A DNA stretch of 64,000 bases from CAVSMC01 sp963728935 (GCA_963728935.1 CAVSMC010000012.1:124001-188000); one strand, 5' to 3'. Positions 28,720-37,999 are shown, counted from the stretch's first letter. Program-made: numbers and translations. The notes: generated from the sequence alone by a model not told the origin.

Positions 28720-29105
28720 GTCGAAGCGGCGTCGTCGGCGACGGCGTCGTCGGCGTACGCAGCGCGTAGGGGCAACGCCACACGCAATACGGTTCCTTCG
28801 CCGAGCGCACGGTCGACATCGATGCGCGCGCCGTGTTGCTGGCGGTGCCAGCCGTATTTGCGCGCGCGGCGACAGTTGCTCGTCCATCACGCGCGAATCG
28901 ATCCGATCCAATACCCGCGAGCGCACGGACGGATGGATGAGCGTGTCGAGCGGGTTGGCGACGAGCTCTGCGCGCAAGCGGCCGGCGATCTTCTCGGCAA
29001 AAGAGTTGGCGTGGAGGACCTTCGTGCCCCAATGGACGAGGGCGAGGGCAGCAACGTCCGGCGTGCTGCCTCGAGTTGCTCTTCGTGCGCCTCGCCTGCC
29101 AGGTG
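28720..29105 (-). pseudogene. Decayed sensor histidine kinase (PAS piece plus HATPase tail)
   Basis: No intact gene fits this stretch. On the minus strand one frame (about 29060 to 28880) reads like a PAS domain: VLHANSFAEKIAGRLRAEL, then LIHPSVRSRVLDRIDSR. Immediately after, in another frame (about 28870 to 28780), comes the end of a histidine-kinase ATPase domain: HGARIDVDRALGEGTVLRVA. The phosphoacceptor region and most of the ATPase lid are missing, and the second piece has no stop before it runs into the MBL gene in a silent frame. I read this as a kinase gene with an internal deletion and frameshift. It lies just after the mfd stop on the same strand. Confidence 0.55.
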
Positions 29106-29115
29106 AACGTCGCGA

Positions 29116-32100
29116 TCAGCCGAGGCGGCCGAGGAATTCGCGGACGAGCGCGACGCGATCGGCAAGCTCCGGCGCCGCGCGGTCGATGCGAACGCGGTCG
29201 GGACCGGCGAAGCGGATGCGGCCGTCCGTCTGCACGAGAAGGATCAGCTTGCCGGCGTCGAACGGCGGATTTTTCGAAAACTGCAGCGTCGTGCGCTCGG
29301 GCCCGGAGTCGATCTTGACGGCGCCGAGCGGCTTGCCGACCAGTCGCAGCCGATGACACGCCACCAACGCCTGCGCCGGCTCGGGCAGCGCGCCGAAGCG
29401 GTCGATCAGCTCCTCCTGCATCGTGTCGAGCTCGTCGTAGGTTTCGCAGTTGGCGAGCCGCTTGTACAGTACGAGGCGCTCGTGCACGTCGTTGCAGTAC
29501 GTCTCGGGCAACAGCGCGGGTACGTGCAAGTTGATCTCGGTCGCGACGCCGATCGGCGCCGCGAGATCGGGCACGCGGCCGGCGCGAAGCGCGGAGACCG
29601 CCGAGCGCAGCATGTCCGCGTAGAGCTGGAAGCCGACCTCCTGCATCTCGCCCGACTGCGATTCGCCGAGCACTTCGCCGGCGCCGCGAATTTCCAGATC
29701 GTGCATCGACAGATAGAAGCCGGAGCCCAGGTCCTCCATCATCTGGATCGCCTCGAGACGCTTCTTCGCCTGTGCGGACAGCGCGTCGTCGGGCGGCGTC
29801 AGCAGGTACGCGTACGCCTGATGGTGCGAGCGGCCGACGCGGCCGCGCAGCTGGTGCAGTTGCGCGAGGCCGAAGCGTTCGGCGCGGTCGATGATGATCG
29901 TGTTCGCCGTCGGCACGTCGATGCCGGTCTCGATGATCGTCGAGCAGACGAGCAGATTCACGCGTTGCTGGTAGAACTCGCGCATCACGTGCTCGAGCTC
30001 GCGCTCGGCCATCTGCCCATGCGCCACCGCGACTCGCGCCTCGGGCAGTTGTTGCGCGAGCCGCTCCGCGGTGCTGCGGATGGTGTCGATGTCGTTGTGC
30101 AGGAAATAGATCTGACCGCCGCGCTTCAATTCGCGCAGCGCCGCTTCCCGCACGATGCCGGGCGAGTAGGCTGCGACGAACGTCTTGATCGCAAGCCGTC
30201 TTTGCGGCGCGGTGGCGATCACCGAGAAATCGCGAATGCCTTCGAGCGACATCGCGAGCGTGCGCGGGATCGGCGTCGCCGTGAGCGTGAGCACGTCGAC
30301 CTCGGCGCGGAGCTTTTTCAACTGCTCCTTCTGCCGCACACCGAAGCGGTGCTCTTCGTCGATGATGACCAGGCCGAGGTTGTTGAACTTCACGTCCGGC
30401 TGCAGCAGCTTGTGGGTGCCGATGACGAGGTCGATCGTCCCTGAGGCGAGGCCGGCGAGCGCCGCCTTCACCTCCTTCGCCGAGCGGAAGCGGGAGAGCT
30501 CGACCAGCTTAACCGGCTGCTCGGCGAAGCGGTCGGAGAACACCTGGAAGTGCTGCTCGGCGAGCAGCGTCGTCGGCACCAGCACCGCTACTTGCTTGCC
30601 GTCGGCGAGCGCGACGAACGCCGCGCGCAGCGCGACCTCGGTCTTGCCGAAGCCGACGTCGCCGCATACGAGCCGGTCCATCGGCTTGCCCGATTTCAAG
30701 TCGTCGATCACCGCCTCGATCGCGCCCGCCTGGTCGGGCGTTTCCTCGAAGCCGAAGCCGTCGGCGAACGCTTCGTAATCGTGCGGCTTGAACGAGAACG
30801 CGTGGCCCTTGCGCGCGGCGCGTTGTGCGTACAGGTTGAGCAGTTCGGCCGCCGTGTCGTGCGCCTGCCGCGCGGCGCGCCGCTTTGCTTTTTCCCACGC
30901 TCCGCTGCCGAGCTCGTGCAAGGGCGCCGCTTCCGGCGACGCGCCGCTGTAGCGTCCGATCAGGTGCAGGTTCGACACCGGCACGTAGAGCTTGGCGTCG
31001 TTCGCGTAGACGAGCTGCAGGAACTCGGTCGGACCGTCGCCGAGGTCCATCGTCGCAAGCCCGAGATAGCGACCGATGCCGTGCTCCTCGTGCACGACCG
31101 GGTCGCCGATGCGCACTTCGGACAGATCGCGCAGCATCGCGTCGACGTTCGTGCGGCGGCCGGCATCGCGCTTGCCGCGGCGAACGACATCGGCGTAGAG
31201 CTCGGCTTCGGTGACGAACGCGAGATGCGCCTGCGGCCACGCGAAGCCCGCGTGCAGCGGCGAAATGCCGAGCGCCGCGCTCGCGTCGCCCGCAGCGAAG
31301 CTCTCCCAGTCGTCGACGAGCGGCAGTTTCAGGCCGTACTCGACGAAGTACTGCTGCATCGTCTCGCGGCGGCCGGCACTCTCGGCGCAGACGAGCGTGC
31401 GCGCGTCGCTCGTGGCGAGCAGGCGTTTGAGCGCCGCCAGCGGATCGGCGGCGCGGCGGTCGACTTGCACCGGGGCAATCGCCGATGTCGGGCCTTGCGA
31501 AGCTTCGCCGCTCGAAAGCTCGACCCGCGCGAACGGCTTCACCATGCCGAAGAACGCGTCGTCGGGGAGGAAGAGCTGCGCGGGCGGCAGCAGCGGTCGC
31601 GACTTGTCGCCGCGCAAGAGCTTGTAGCGCGATTCGGCGTCCTGCCAGAAGCGGCGTACCGCATCGTGGACGTCGCCGTGCAATGCGACGATCGTCGATT
31701 CGGGAAGGTAGTCGGCGAGCGTCGCGGTGGTGTCGAAGAACAGCGGCAGGTAATACTCGATGCCGCCGGGCGCGACGCCGTTGGTGACATCCTTGTACAG
31801 CGTCGACTTCGACGGATCGCCTTCGAACACTTCGCGGTAGCGGCCGCGAAAGCGTGCGCGCGCGCTCTCGTCGAGCGGGAACTCGCGCGCCGGCAGCAAC
31901 CGCACCTCCGAGACCGGATAGAGCGTGCGCTGCGTGTCGGCGTCGAACGTCTTGATCGTTTCGACGTCGTCGCCGAAAAGATCGAGCCGATACGGCAGCG
32001 GGCTCCCCATCGGAAAGAGATCGATCAGTCCGCCGCGTACGCTGAACTCGCCCGGCGAGACGACCTGGGTCACATGCGCGTAGCCCGCGAGCGTCATCTG

Positions 32101-32595
32101 ACTGCGCAAGCGGTCGGCGTCGAGCCTTTCACCCTGTTTGATGAAGAACGTGTACGCGGCGAGATACGCCGGCGGCGCAAGCCGATAGAGCGCAGTGGTC
32201 GCCGCGACGAGCAGCACATTCGCCTCGCCGCGCGAGACGCGATAGAGCGTGGCGAGCCGCTCGGAAACGAGATCGTGGTGCGGCGAAAAGTGATCGTAAG
32301 GCAGCGTTTCCCAGTCGGGCAGCGCCGCGATGCCAAGCGACGGCGCGAACCACGCGATTTCCTCGGCGAGGCGTTGCACGGCGAGCGCGTCGGCGCAGAC
32401 GACCGCGAGCGTGCGCTGCTCGCTCGCCACGCGCACCGCGAGCTGCGCGAGTGCAAGCGCGTCGGCCGAACCGGCGAGCGGTGCAACGGCGATCCTGCGA
32501 CCGCGGTCCGGCAGCACGGCCGCGAGCGCGGGGATCGTCGCGAGCGTTTCGCCCGACGCCGTGGTGCGAGGCGCAGCGGAGAGGGTAACGGACAA
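29116..32595 (-). CDS. mfd: Transcription-repair coupling factor
   Basis: A 1159-residue Mfd, full family length. It removes RNA polymerase stalled at DNA damage and recruits UvrA. The N-terminal UvrB-like part contains SPHHDLVSERLATLY and SVRGGLIDLFP; the RNA-polymerase-interacting CarD-like domain follows near residue 480-560 (VVHEEHGIGRYLG); the RecG-like motor has GDVGFGKTEVALRAAF, the DEEH box near residue 745 and TATPIPRTLAMS; the C-terminal TRCF domain is complete. Start ATG at 32595 opens MSVTLSAAP. Monocistronic as seen here. Confidence 0.97.
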   Translation of the reverse strand: MSVTLSAAPRTTASGETLATIPALAAVLPDRGRRIAVAPLAGSADALALAQLAVRVASEQRTLAVVCADALAVQRLAEEIAWFAPSLGIAALPDWETLPYDHFSPHHDLVSERLATLYRVSRGEANVLLVAATTALYRLAPPAYLAAYTFFIKQGERLDADRLRSQMTLAGYAHVTQVVSPGEFSVRGGLIDLFPMGSPLPYRLDLFGDDVETIKTFDADTQRTLYPVSEVRLLPAREFPLDESARARFRGRYREVFEGDPSKSTLYKDVTNGVAPGGIEYYLPLFFDTTATLADYLPESTIVALHGDVHDAVRRFWQDAESRYKLLRGDKSRPLLPPAQLFLPDDAFFGMVKPFARVELSSGEASQGPTSAIAPVQVDRRAADPLAALKRLLATSDARTLVCAESAGRRETMQQYFVEYGLKLPLVDDWESFAAGDASAALGISPLHAGFAWPQAHLAFVTEAELYADVVRRGKRDAGRRTNVDAMLRDLSEVRIGDPVVHEEHGIGRYLGLATMDLGDGPTEFLQLVYANDAKLYVPVSNLHLIGRYSGASPEAAPLHELGSGAWEKAKRRAARQAHDTAAELLNLYAQRAARKGHAFSFKPHDYEAFADGFGFEETPDQAGAIEAVIDDLKSGKPMDRLVCGDVGFGKTEVALRAAFVALADGKQVAVLVPTTLLAEQHFQVFSDRFAEQPVKLVELSRFRSAKEVKAALAGLASGTIDLVIGTHKLLQPDVKFNNLGLVIIDEEHRFGVRQKEQLKKLRAEVDVLTLTATPIPRTLAMSLEGIRDFSVIATAPQRRLAIKTFVAAYSPGIVREAALRELKRGGQIYFLHNDIDTIRSTAERLAQQLPEARVAVAHGQMAERELEHVMREFYQQRVNLLVCSTIIETGIDVPTANTIIIDRAERFGLAQLHQLRGRVGRSHHQAYAYLLTPPDDALSAQAKKRLEAIQMMEDLGSGFYLSMHDLEIRGAGEVLGESQSGEMQEVGFQLYADMLRSAVSALRAGRVPDLAAPIGVATEINLHVPALLPETYCNDVHERLVLYKRLANCETYDELDTMQEELIDRFGALPEPAQALVACHRLRLVGKPLGAVKIDSGPERTTLQFSKNPPFDAGKLILLVQTDGRIRFAGPDRVRIDRAAPELADRVALVREFLGRLG

Positions 32596-32825
32596 GACGC
32601 GATTATTGCGGCAACGCGGTCAGGTGCGCGCGAATGACCCACCGGCGCGGACGAGGCTTCGGGCCATTATACGGTGCGACACCTTGTCGCTTTGTCGACT
32701 ACATTTACAGCCGAGCCGTTGCTGAAAGCGGGCGAGATTTCAACCCTCTGATGCCAAACCCATAACGACAGCAGGCACATATCCTGCATAAGAACAGTGC
32801 ATACGTCATGCTTACGGGAGGTGCG

Positions 32826-33470
32826 ATGACATACTCAAGATTCCTAGCGGTCGCAGCGGGGTTGGTGCTGTCTTCCGTTGCGATGGTTTCCCAAGGCAAC
32901 GTCGTTACCGGTCACCTTTGGCACGTGCCGGAGCTGATCAGCCAGGCCGCGACTCCGGCGAATGTTCCTCTGACAACGCCCGACGTCGATTTCGACGTCA
33001 ACACGCCGATGAATTTCAGCGGGACCGTCGTGCCCGTCGCCACCTGGCTCGCCAGCAGCGGCGCGTTCAACATCGTCGAGAACGCGCCGGGGACGCTCGC
33101 TTCGCTGATGGACGGCTTCATCGGCGGCGTCCAGATGGGAACGCTCCTCGAGTTCACCGGCTTCGTGACGGTCAGCAACGGTCAGATGTTCACCGTCGCT
33201 CACGACGATGGCCTGACGCTCGTCATTGGAGGAACCGACCTCGGCTTCAACCCGGGTCCGACTTCGCCGGTCGTGACCGTCGCGACGTATACGGGACCTT
33301 CCGGAACCTTCCCGTTCCAGCTCGTTTACGGCGAGTGCTGCGGTGGTCCGGCGGTTCTAAACGTCGATCTGCCGTTCGCGAACGTCCCGGTTCCCGAACC
33401 CGCCACCCTGCTGCTCATGGGCATGGCGCTCGCCGGTCTTGGCTGGTCGCGCACGCGCAAGCTGAGCTAG
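32826..33470 (+). CDS. PEP-CTERM sorting-domain protein
   Basis: A 214-residue exported protein: signal peptide about 1-26, a middle domain rich in beta strands, and a C-terminal PEP-CTERM tripartite signal, PVPEPATLLLMGMALAGLG followed by WSRTRK. Such proteins are cut and sorted by an exosortase, which is encoded elsewhere. They are typical of environmental proteobacteria that make exopolysaccharide. ATG 32826 is preferred over ATG 32808 because GGGAGG (32816-32821) is ideally placed. A terminator follows directly. Function of the middle domain unknown; the DGLTLVIGG segment resembles a PA14-like edge but this is weak. Confidence 0.87.
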   Translation: MTYSRFLAVAAGLVLSSVAMVSQGNVVTGHLWHVPELISQAATPANVPLTTPDVDFDVNTPMNFSGTVVPVATWLASSGAFNIVENAPGTLASLMDGFIGGVQMGTLLEFTGFVTVSNGQMFTVAHDDGLTLVIGGTDLGFNPGPTSPVVTVATYTGPSGTFPFQLVYGECCGGPAVLNVDLPFANVPVPEPATLLLMGMALAGLGWSRTRKLS

Positions 33471-33492
33471 CCGCACGGCGGTAGGCAAAGAC

Positions 33493-33523
33493 AAGGACCT
33501 CGCCAGCACGGCGGGGTCCTTTC
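33493..33523 (+). terminator. Rho-independent terminator after the PEP-CTERM gene
   Basis: Stem AAGGACCTCGC / GCGGGGTCCTT (33493-33503 and 33511-33521, one G-T pair) with a 7-base loop, then TTTCG. It starts 22 bases after the stop codon. Confidence 0.75.
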
Positions 33524-33571
33524 GTTGCTGCTGTGGCATCGGCTTTCGATGGTCGTTGCCTTTGGAGGACA

Positions 33572-34519
33572 ATGCGGCCGATGCCTTCCCGCCTTCGGTA
33601 CCGGCTCGACGTATCGCCGTACATCATGTTGACGCTCGCGCCGCTGTTCTGGTCGATGAACTGGATCGTCGGCCGCGGCCTCGCGCCCGACGTGCCGCCG
33701 ATCACGATGACGTTTCTGCGATGGCTGTTCGCGATCGTGATCCTCGCCCCGTTCGCATGGCCCCACGTTCGACGCGACTGGGCGCTCGTGTGCGCGCGCT
33801 GGAAGATTCTTGCCGTGCTGGGGTCGATCGGCATTGGAACGCACAACGCGCTCGCCTATCTCGGCCTCAATTACACGACGGCGATCAACGGCGTGATTCT
33901 CAACTCGTTCATCCCGGTGATGATCGTCGCCTTCTCGTGGCTGTTCCTACGCGAACGGTTGACGGCGCTGCAGCTTGCGGGCGTCGCCGTGTCGCTCGCC
34001 GGCGTTCTCGCGATCCTGTCGGGCGGAAGCCTTGTCGCGCTCGCCGCGTTCCGGCTGAACGGCGGCGACCTGCTGATCATCCTGTCGATGGCGATGTGGT
34101 CCACGTACACGATCGCGCTGCGCTGGCGTCCGGCGGGACTGCACATGCTGAGCTTTCTGTTCGTGTTGTCGTGCGTCGGCGAGCTCGCCGTGCTGCCGTT
34201 CTTCATCGGCGAGCTCGCGCTCGGCAGACCCGCGCACTTCACCGTCGAGAATGTCGCGGCGTTCGCCGCGGTCGGACTCTTCTCATCGGTGCTCGCGTAC
34301 ATCTTCTGGAACCGCGGCGTGGAGCTGGTCGGCGCGAGCGTCGCGGGCCTGTTCGTCCATCTGATGCCGGCGTTCGGCATCGTGCTCGCGTGGCTCTTCC
34401 TCGGCGAGCGGTTGCAGCCTTTTCATGTCGCGGGCGTCGCCTTGATCGTGACCGGCATCGCGGTGACGAGCCGCTTCGCGCGCCGTCCTGTGATCGCCGC
34501 TGCGGGCGCCGACACATAG
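33572..34519 (+). CDS. EamA-family drug/metabolite transporter
   Basis: A protein of about 315 residues with ten helices in two EamA repeats (first about 12-140, second about 155-300). APLFWSMNWIVGRG opens repeat one and LFVHLMPAFGIVLAWLFLGE closes repeat two, the usual DMT signatures. It is an inner-membrane exporter or permease with unknown substrate. GGAGG lies a few bases before ATG 33572; a second in-frame ATG at 33581 is possible. A small YdcH-like gene follows after five bases. Confidence 0.88.
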   Translation: MRPMPSRLRYRLDVSPYIMLTLAPLFWSMNWIVGRGLAPDVPPITMTFLRWLFAIVILAPFAWPHVRRDWALVCARWKILAVLGSIGIGTHNALAYLGLNYTTAINGVILNSFIPVMIVAFSWLFLRERLTALQLAGVAVSLAGVLAILSGGSLVALAAFRLNGGDLLIILSMAMWSTYTIALRWRPAGLHMLSFLFVLSCVGELAVLPFFIGELALGRPAHFTVENVAAFAAVGLFSSVLAYIFWNRGVELVGASVAGLFVHLMPAFGIVLAWLFLGERLQPFHVAGVALIVTGIAVTSRFARRPVIAAAGADT

Positions 34520-34524
34520 AGCCC

Positions 34525-34749
34525 ATGCCTATCATCGGATCGATCGGAGATTCGGGGCGCGTCGAGCTGCAGCAGCGGCTCGTCGCACTCAAGGTCGAGC
34601 ATCGCGATCTCGACGAGGTGATTCATCGCCTCGCCGTGACGGCCAACGTCGACCAGCTCCAGCTCACGCGACTCAAACGCCGCAAGCTGCTGCTGAAGGA
34701 CCAGATCGCACGCATCGAGCGGGCGCTCGACCCGGATATCCTCGCCTGA
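34525..34749 (+). CDS. YdcH family (DUF465) small protein
   Basis: A 74-residue, highly charged helical protein. The pattern LQQRLVALKVEHRDLDEVI, then QLQLTRLKRRKLLLKDQI and a closing IERAL is the YdcH/DUF465 two-helix hairpin. Function unknown in the family. It follows the EamA gene closely and is probably cotranscribed. The stop TGA overlaps the first base of a long inverted repeat. Confidence 0.8.
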   Translation: MPIIGSIGDSGRVELQQRLVALKVEHRDLDEVIHRLAVTANVDQLQLTRLKRRKLLLKDQIARIERALDPDILA

Positions 34750-34853
34750 AATTAGGGTCAGACTCGACTTTTCGAAAAGTGGGGTCAGACTCGACTTTTC
34801 GGAAATTGGAGTCTGACCCTAGTTTCACGAAAGTCGAGTCTGACCCTAATTTC
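34748..34853. repeat. Nested inverted repeat with the GGGTCAGACTC core
   Basis: Four copies of GGGTCAGACTC or its complement. The outer arms 34748-34771 and 34830-34853 are a perfect 24-base inverted repeat; inner copies sit near 34782-34792 and 34809-34819. The whole can fold as one long hairpin. The core is the type of dispersed repeat seen near REP-associated transposases in proteobacteria, but none is here. The stops of both convergent neighbours lie in its arms. Confidence 0.85.
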
Positions 34854-37005
34854 TGGCGCTATTTTCTGGCGGGGCGCGACACTGCGCCCACGATGCACGC
34901 GCATCGGCGATGGTCCATGGCGGTAGCGGCATGGCATCGAGCGCGGCGACGAAATCCTCGACGCTCGACGGACGTTGCACCGGCGCTTTCGCGAGGCAGC
35001 GCGCAACGAGCTCCGCGAGTGCCAACGGCACACCCGGCACGACGGTGGCGAGATCGGGCGCGGGCTCGGCCAGCACGCGCCGCAACAGCGCCGTCGAATC
35101 CCCATCGTCGAACGGCGGACGCGCGGCAACGAGGAAGAAAGCGATCGCGCCCAGACCGTAGATATCGGCGCGCGGATCGACCGAATCGGGCGCGCCGATG
35201 CGCTCGGGCGCCATGTACGCGGGCGTTCCGAGCAGCTTCACCTGCTTGGTCAGCACCCGTGCATCGTCGGGATGCGGATGTGCGCCCGTATGGCTGAAGC
35301 GCTTGACGATGCCGAAGTCGAGGACCTTGACGAAATCGGGCTCGCCGCCGCGCTCGCACAGCATCACGTTGTCCGGCTTGACGTCGCGATGCACCATGCC
35401 TTTGGCGTGAACTTCGGCGAGCGCCGCGCCGATCTGGCGGACGACGTAGCGCATGCGGCCGAGCGGCAACGGCCCCTCGCGCGCGACCAGATCGGCGAGC
35501 GTGATGCCGTCGATGTACTCCATCGCGTAGTAGAACAGCCCGTCCGGCGTGTGACCGAAATCGTAGATCTCGACGTTGTTCGGATGATCGAGCTCGCTCG
35601 CAAGACGCACCTCGCGCTCGAAGCGGGCGAGCAGTTCGTCGGTGGCGAGGTGCCGCTTCAGGATCTTCACCGCGGTTGGCCGCTTGAGCAGCGCGTGGTG
35701 AGCGAGGTGGATCGTCGCCATGCCCCCTTCGGCGAGCTCGCGGTCGAGCTTGTAGGCACCGATGCGCCGACGCGATCCGACTTTGCGTGAGAGCTTCCAC
35801 CACGCCAGCGTCGAATAGGTCGCCCAGCCCGCGGTGAGCACGAGCAGCGCGAGCGTCACGCCGATCGAGATCCGCACGTAGCGCAGCGGCGCGTACGCTT
35901 CGTCGACGCCGATCTCGGCGACGATGCCGATGCGTTCATCGGGCAGCCACGCCCACGCGCCGATCACCGCAGCGCCGCGATAGTTGCGGTACGGGTCGAG
36001 CAGCACGCCGCGAAGAGGCACGCCGCTATCGGCGATCGATGCGGCCGCGAGCGCCGTTGCGACCGCCTGCGTCAACGGCCACGCGTCCGCGCCGTCGGCC
36101 CGCGGCCCGCCCAACGCGAGCTCGCTTCCGGGGTCTTTCACCTTGAGCCGGAACACCGCGCTCCGCTGGTCGCCCGGCAACAGCCCGGCGGATCGCAGAC
36201 CTCGCGTGAAGCGCACTTCGGACAGCAGGACGCCGTTTTCGTCGAACGCGTACGCCTCGCCGGTGTCGCCCGGTCGCGCGGCGGTCAGGATGCTCTGGAA
36301 GTCGCCATCGACGAACGTTGCGAAGCCGAGCGCAGCGACCACCGAGCCCGAGGCGTCGCGCAGCGGCGTTTCGACCCATGCGAGCGGCCGCGAACCGAGA
36401 TAGGGCCGTGCAGCGACGAGCGTCGGGTCCGACGCGAATGGGCGGATGAATTGCGTGCGGCCGCCGAACACGCGATCGAGCGGCGGCGCGGCGGTACGCG
36501 GCTGAGCGCGCGCACCGCAGTTGCTCGGCAGCGTCGATGCGACGATACGGCCGCTGCGCAGCACCGCGTTCGCGGCGACGATTCGCTCGTCGTGCAATGC
36601 CGGTGCGAGCAACGCGCGCCAGGCGTCCGCGTCCTCGCCGTGGCACAGCGCGTCGAGCGCGGCGGGCGCACGCCCGGCGCGGCGCGCGATATCGATCGTC
36701 AGCGCGGAGAGCCGCGGATCGCGCGCGATTCGCTCGGCGTCGGCCCGCCGCTCGGCAATGAAGTACTCGAGCGCTTTGGTTTTCGCCTCGAGCAGCGCCG
36801 GCAAGCCCTGCGCGCGGAGCTCTCGCAGCGATCGTTCCACGGCGCGATCCATCCATGCCGCCGCGCCGGCGAGCGCCGCACACAGCGCCACGACGACCAG
36901 CGAGCGCCGGGCTCGCGTTGCGATCAGCCGCGTGGCGAACCGCGCCGCCATCGGCACGCCCGGGGCGGTACCGTCGGCAGGCGGCGCAAGGGCGTCGGGT
37001 TCCAT
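34846..37005 (-). CDS. Membrane Ser/Thr protein kinase with extracytoplasmic sensor domain
   Basis: A protein of about 719 residues. A first membrane helix (about 28-48) and a second (about 380-400) enclose a periplasmic domain of some 330 residues that resembles a double-Cache sensor (AYAFDENGVLLSEVRF, IGIVAEIGVDEAYAPLRYV). After the second helix comes a Hanks-type kinase: ELAEGGMATIHLAHH glycine loop, AVKILK lysine, HRDVKPDN catalytic loop, DFGIVKR and APERIGAP. This orientation, sensor first and kinase last, is the reverse of PknB-type enzymes. I start at ATG 37005; the frame is open to 37104, but that would overlap the FTR1 promoter. The last codons and the stop lie in the inverted repeat. 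Confidence 0.87.
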   Translation of the reverse strand: MEPDALAPPADGTAPGVPMAARFATRLIATRARRSLVVVALCAALAGAAAWMDRAVERSLRELRAQGLPALLEAKTKALEYFIAERRADAERIARDPRLSALTIDIARRAGRAPAALDALCHGEDADAWRALLAPALHDERIVAANAVLRSGRIVASTLPSNCGARAQPRTAAPPLDRVFGGRTQFIRPFASDPTLVAARPYLGSRPLAWVETPLRDASGSVVAALGFATFVDGDFQSILTAARPGDTGEAYAFDENGVLLSEVRFTRGLRSAGLLPGDQRSAVFRLKVKDPGSELALGGPRADGADAWPLTQAVATALAAASIADSGVPLRGVLLDPYRNYRGAAVIGAWAWLPDERIGIVAEIGVDEAYAPLRYVRISIGVTLALLVLTAGWATYSTLAWWKLSRKVGSRRRIGAYKLDRELAEGGMATIHLAHHALLKRPTAVKILKRHLATDELLARFEREVRLASELDHPNNVEIYDFGHTPDGLFYYAMEYIDGITLADLVAREGPLPLGRMRYVVRQIGAALAEVHAKGMVHRDVKPDNVMLCERGGEPDFVKVLDFGIVKRFSHTGAHPHPDDARVLTKQVKLLGTPAYMAPERIGAPDSVDPRADIYGLGAIAFFLVAARPPFDDGDSTALLRRVLAEPAPDLATVVPGVPLALAELVARCLAKAPVQRPSSVEDFVAALDAMPLPPWTIADARASWAQCRAPPENSARN

Positions 37006-37066
37006 GGCGGCGGGCCCATGATAACCGGCCGGCAGGCATCGCTCGATCGAGCATAGCCAGGCGTTG

Positions 37067-37119
37067 TTGACAGCCGCGCCGCCCGATGCGCATAATGCGA
37101 ACAATTCTCATTATTGTTC
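37067..37119 (+). promoter_or_regulatory. sigma70-type promoter overlapped by a Fur box, upstream of FTR1
   Basis: TTGACA at 37067-37072 and CATAAT at 37091-37096 are separated by 18 bases. The 19-mer at 37094-37112 (AATGCGAACAATTCTCATT) matches the palindromic Fur form AATGAGAATAATTCTCATT at 17 of 19 positions and covers the end of the -10 box and the expected transcription start near 37103. A wider GAACAAT / ATTGTTC palindrome spans 37099-37119. Fur bound with iron would block this promoter. Confidence 0.8.
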
Positions 37120-37127
37120 CGTATACC

Positions 37128-37958
37128 ATGCTCGGCACCGCAGTCATCGTTTTCAGGGAGACGCTGGAGGCGGCATTGATCGTGACGATCGTGCTCGCCG
37201 CCACGCGGGGCGTTCGCGGGCGCGGCGCGTGGATCGGCGGCGGCATCGCGGCCGGGCTCGCGGGCGCGACGTTGATCGCGGGCGCCGCCGGCGCGATCGC
37301 CAACTCGTTCGAGGGCATGGGACAGGAGCTCTTCAACGCCGGCGTGCTGCTCGCCGCCGTGCTGATGCTCGGCTGGCACCACCTGTGGATGGCCGAGCAC
37401 GGCCGCGCGCTCGCCGCCCAACTGCGGGCGTTGTCGGAATCGGTGCGTTCGGGCGGCGCGACGCTGGCGGCCTTGACGATCGCCGTTGGCCTCGCCGTTC
37501 TGCGCGAGGGCGCGGAGACCGTGCTCTTCGTTCAGGGCCTCGTGACGACCGAATCGACGCGTAGTGTTGTCGCCGGCGTCGCGCTCGGTGCGGCTGGCGG
37601 CGCGGCGATCGGCACGATGCTTTACTTCGGCCTCGTGCGTATTCCGGTTCGTCACTTCTTCCGCGCGACGGGGTGGCTGATCGTCGTGCTCGCGGCAGGT
37701 CTCGCCGCGCAGGCCGCGCGCTTCCTCGAGCAGGCGAACCTGTTGCCCGCGCTCGTGCCGCAGATGTGGGATACCTCCAGCGTGCTGACCGAGACGAGCC
37801 TTCCGGGGCAGGTGCTGCACGTGCTGATCGGTTACACCGCGCAGCCTTCCGCGATGCAGCTCGTCTTCTACGTCGCGACTCTTTCGGTCTTGATTCTGGC
37901 CGCGCGGCGTTTGCGCACGATCGCGCCGACGACACCCCGGATGCCCAGCGCTGCCTGA
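37128..37958 (+). CDS. FTR1/EfeU-family high-affinity iron permease
   Basis: A 276-residue inner-membrane protein with seven helices. The two iron-binding REXXE motifs are present: RETLEA near residues 10-15 and REGAET near 125-130. FTR1/EfeU proteins import ferric iron after oxidation of Fe2+. ATG 37128 is preferred over the in-frame ATG at 37086 because the latter lies before the likely transcription start. The Fur-box promoter predicts induction under iron shortage. A cupredoxin gene follows after 41 bases, as in EfeUO-type systems. Confidence 0.93.
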   Translation: MLGTAVIVFRETLEAALIVTIVLAATRGVRGRGAWIGGGIAAGLAGATLIAGAAGAIANSFEGMGQELFNAGVLLAAVLMLGWHHLWMAEHGRALAAQLRALSESVRSGGATLAALTIAVGLAVLREGAETVLFVQGLVTTESTRSVVAGVALGAAGGAAIGTMLYFGLVRIPVRHFFRATGWLIVVLAAGLAAQAARFLEQANLLPALVPQMWDTSSVLTETSLPGQVLHVLIGYTAQPSAMQLVFYVATLSVLILAARRLRTIAPTTPRMPSAA

Positions 37959-37999
37959 TCGGCGCGGCGCGCCCCTTTTCCCTCCGCCGGAGACATCCG

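Noticed and set aside
30550..32637. A 695-codon plus-strand frame opposite mfd
   Set aside because: Arg/Glu-rich shadow of the mfd reading frame; mfd has full-length homology.
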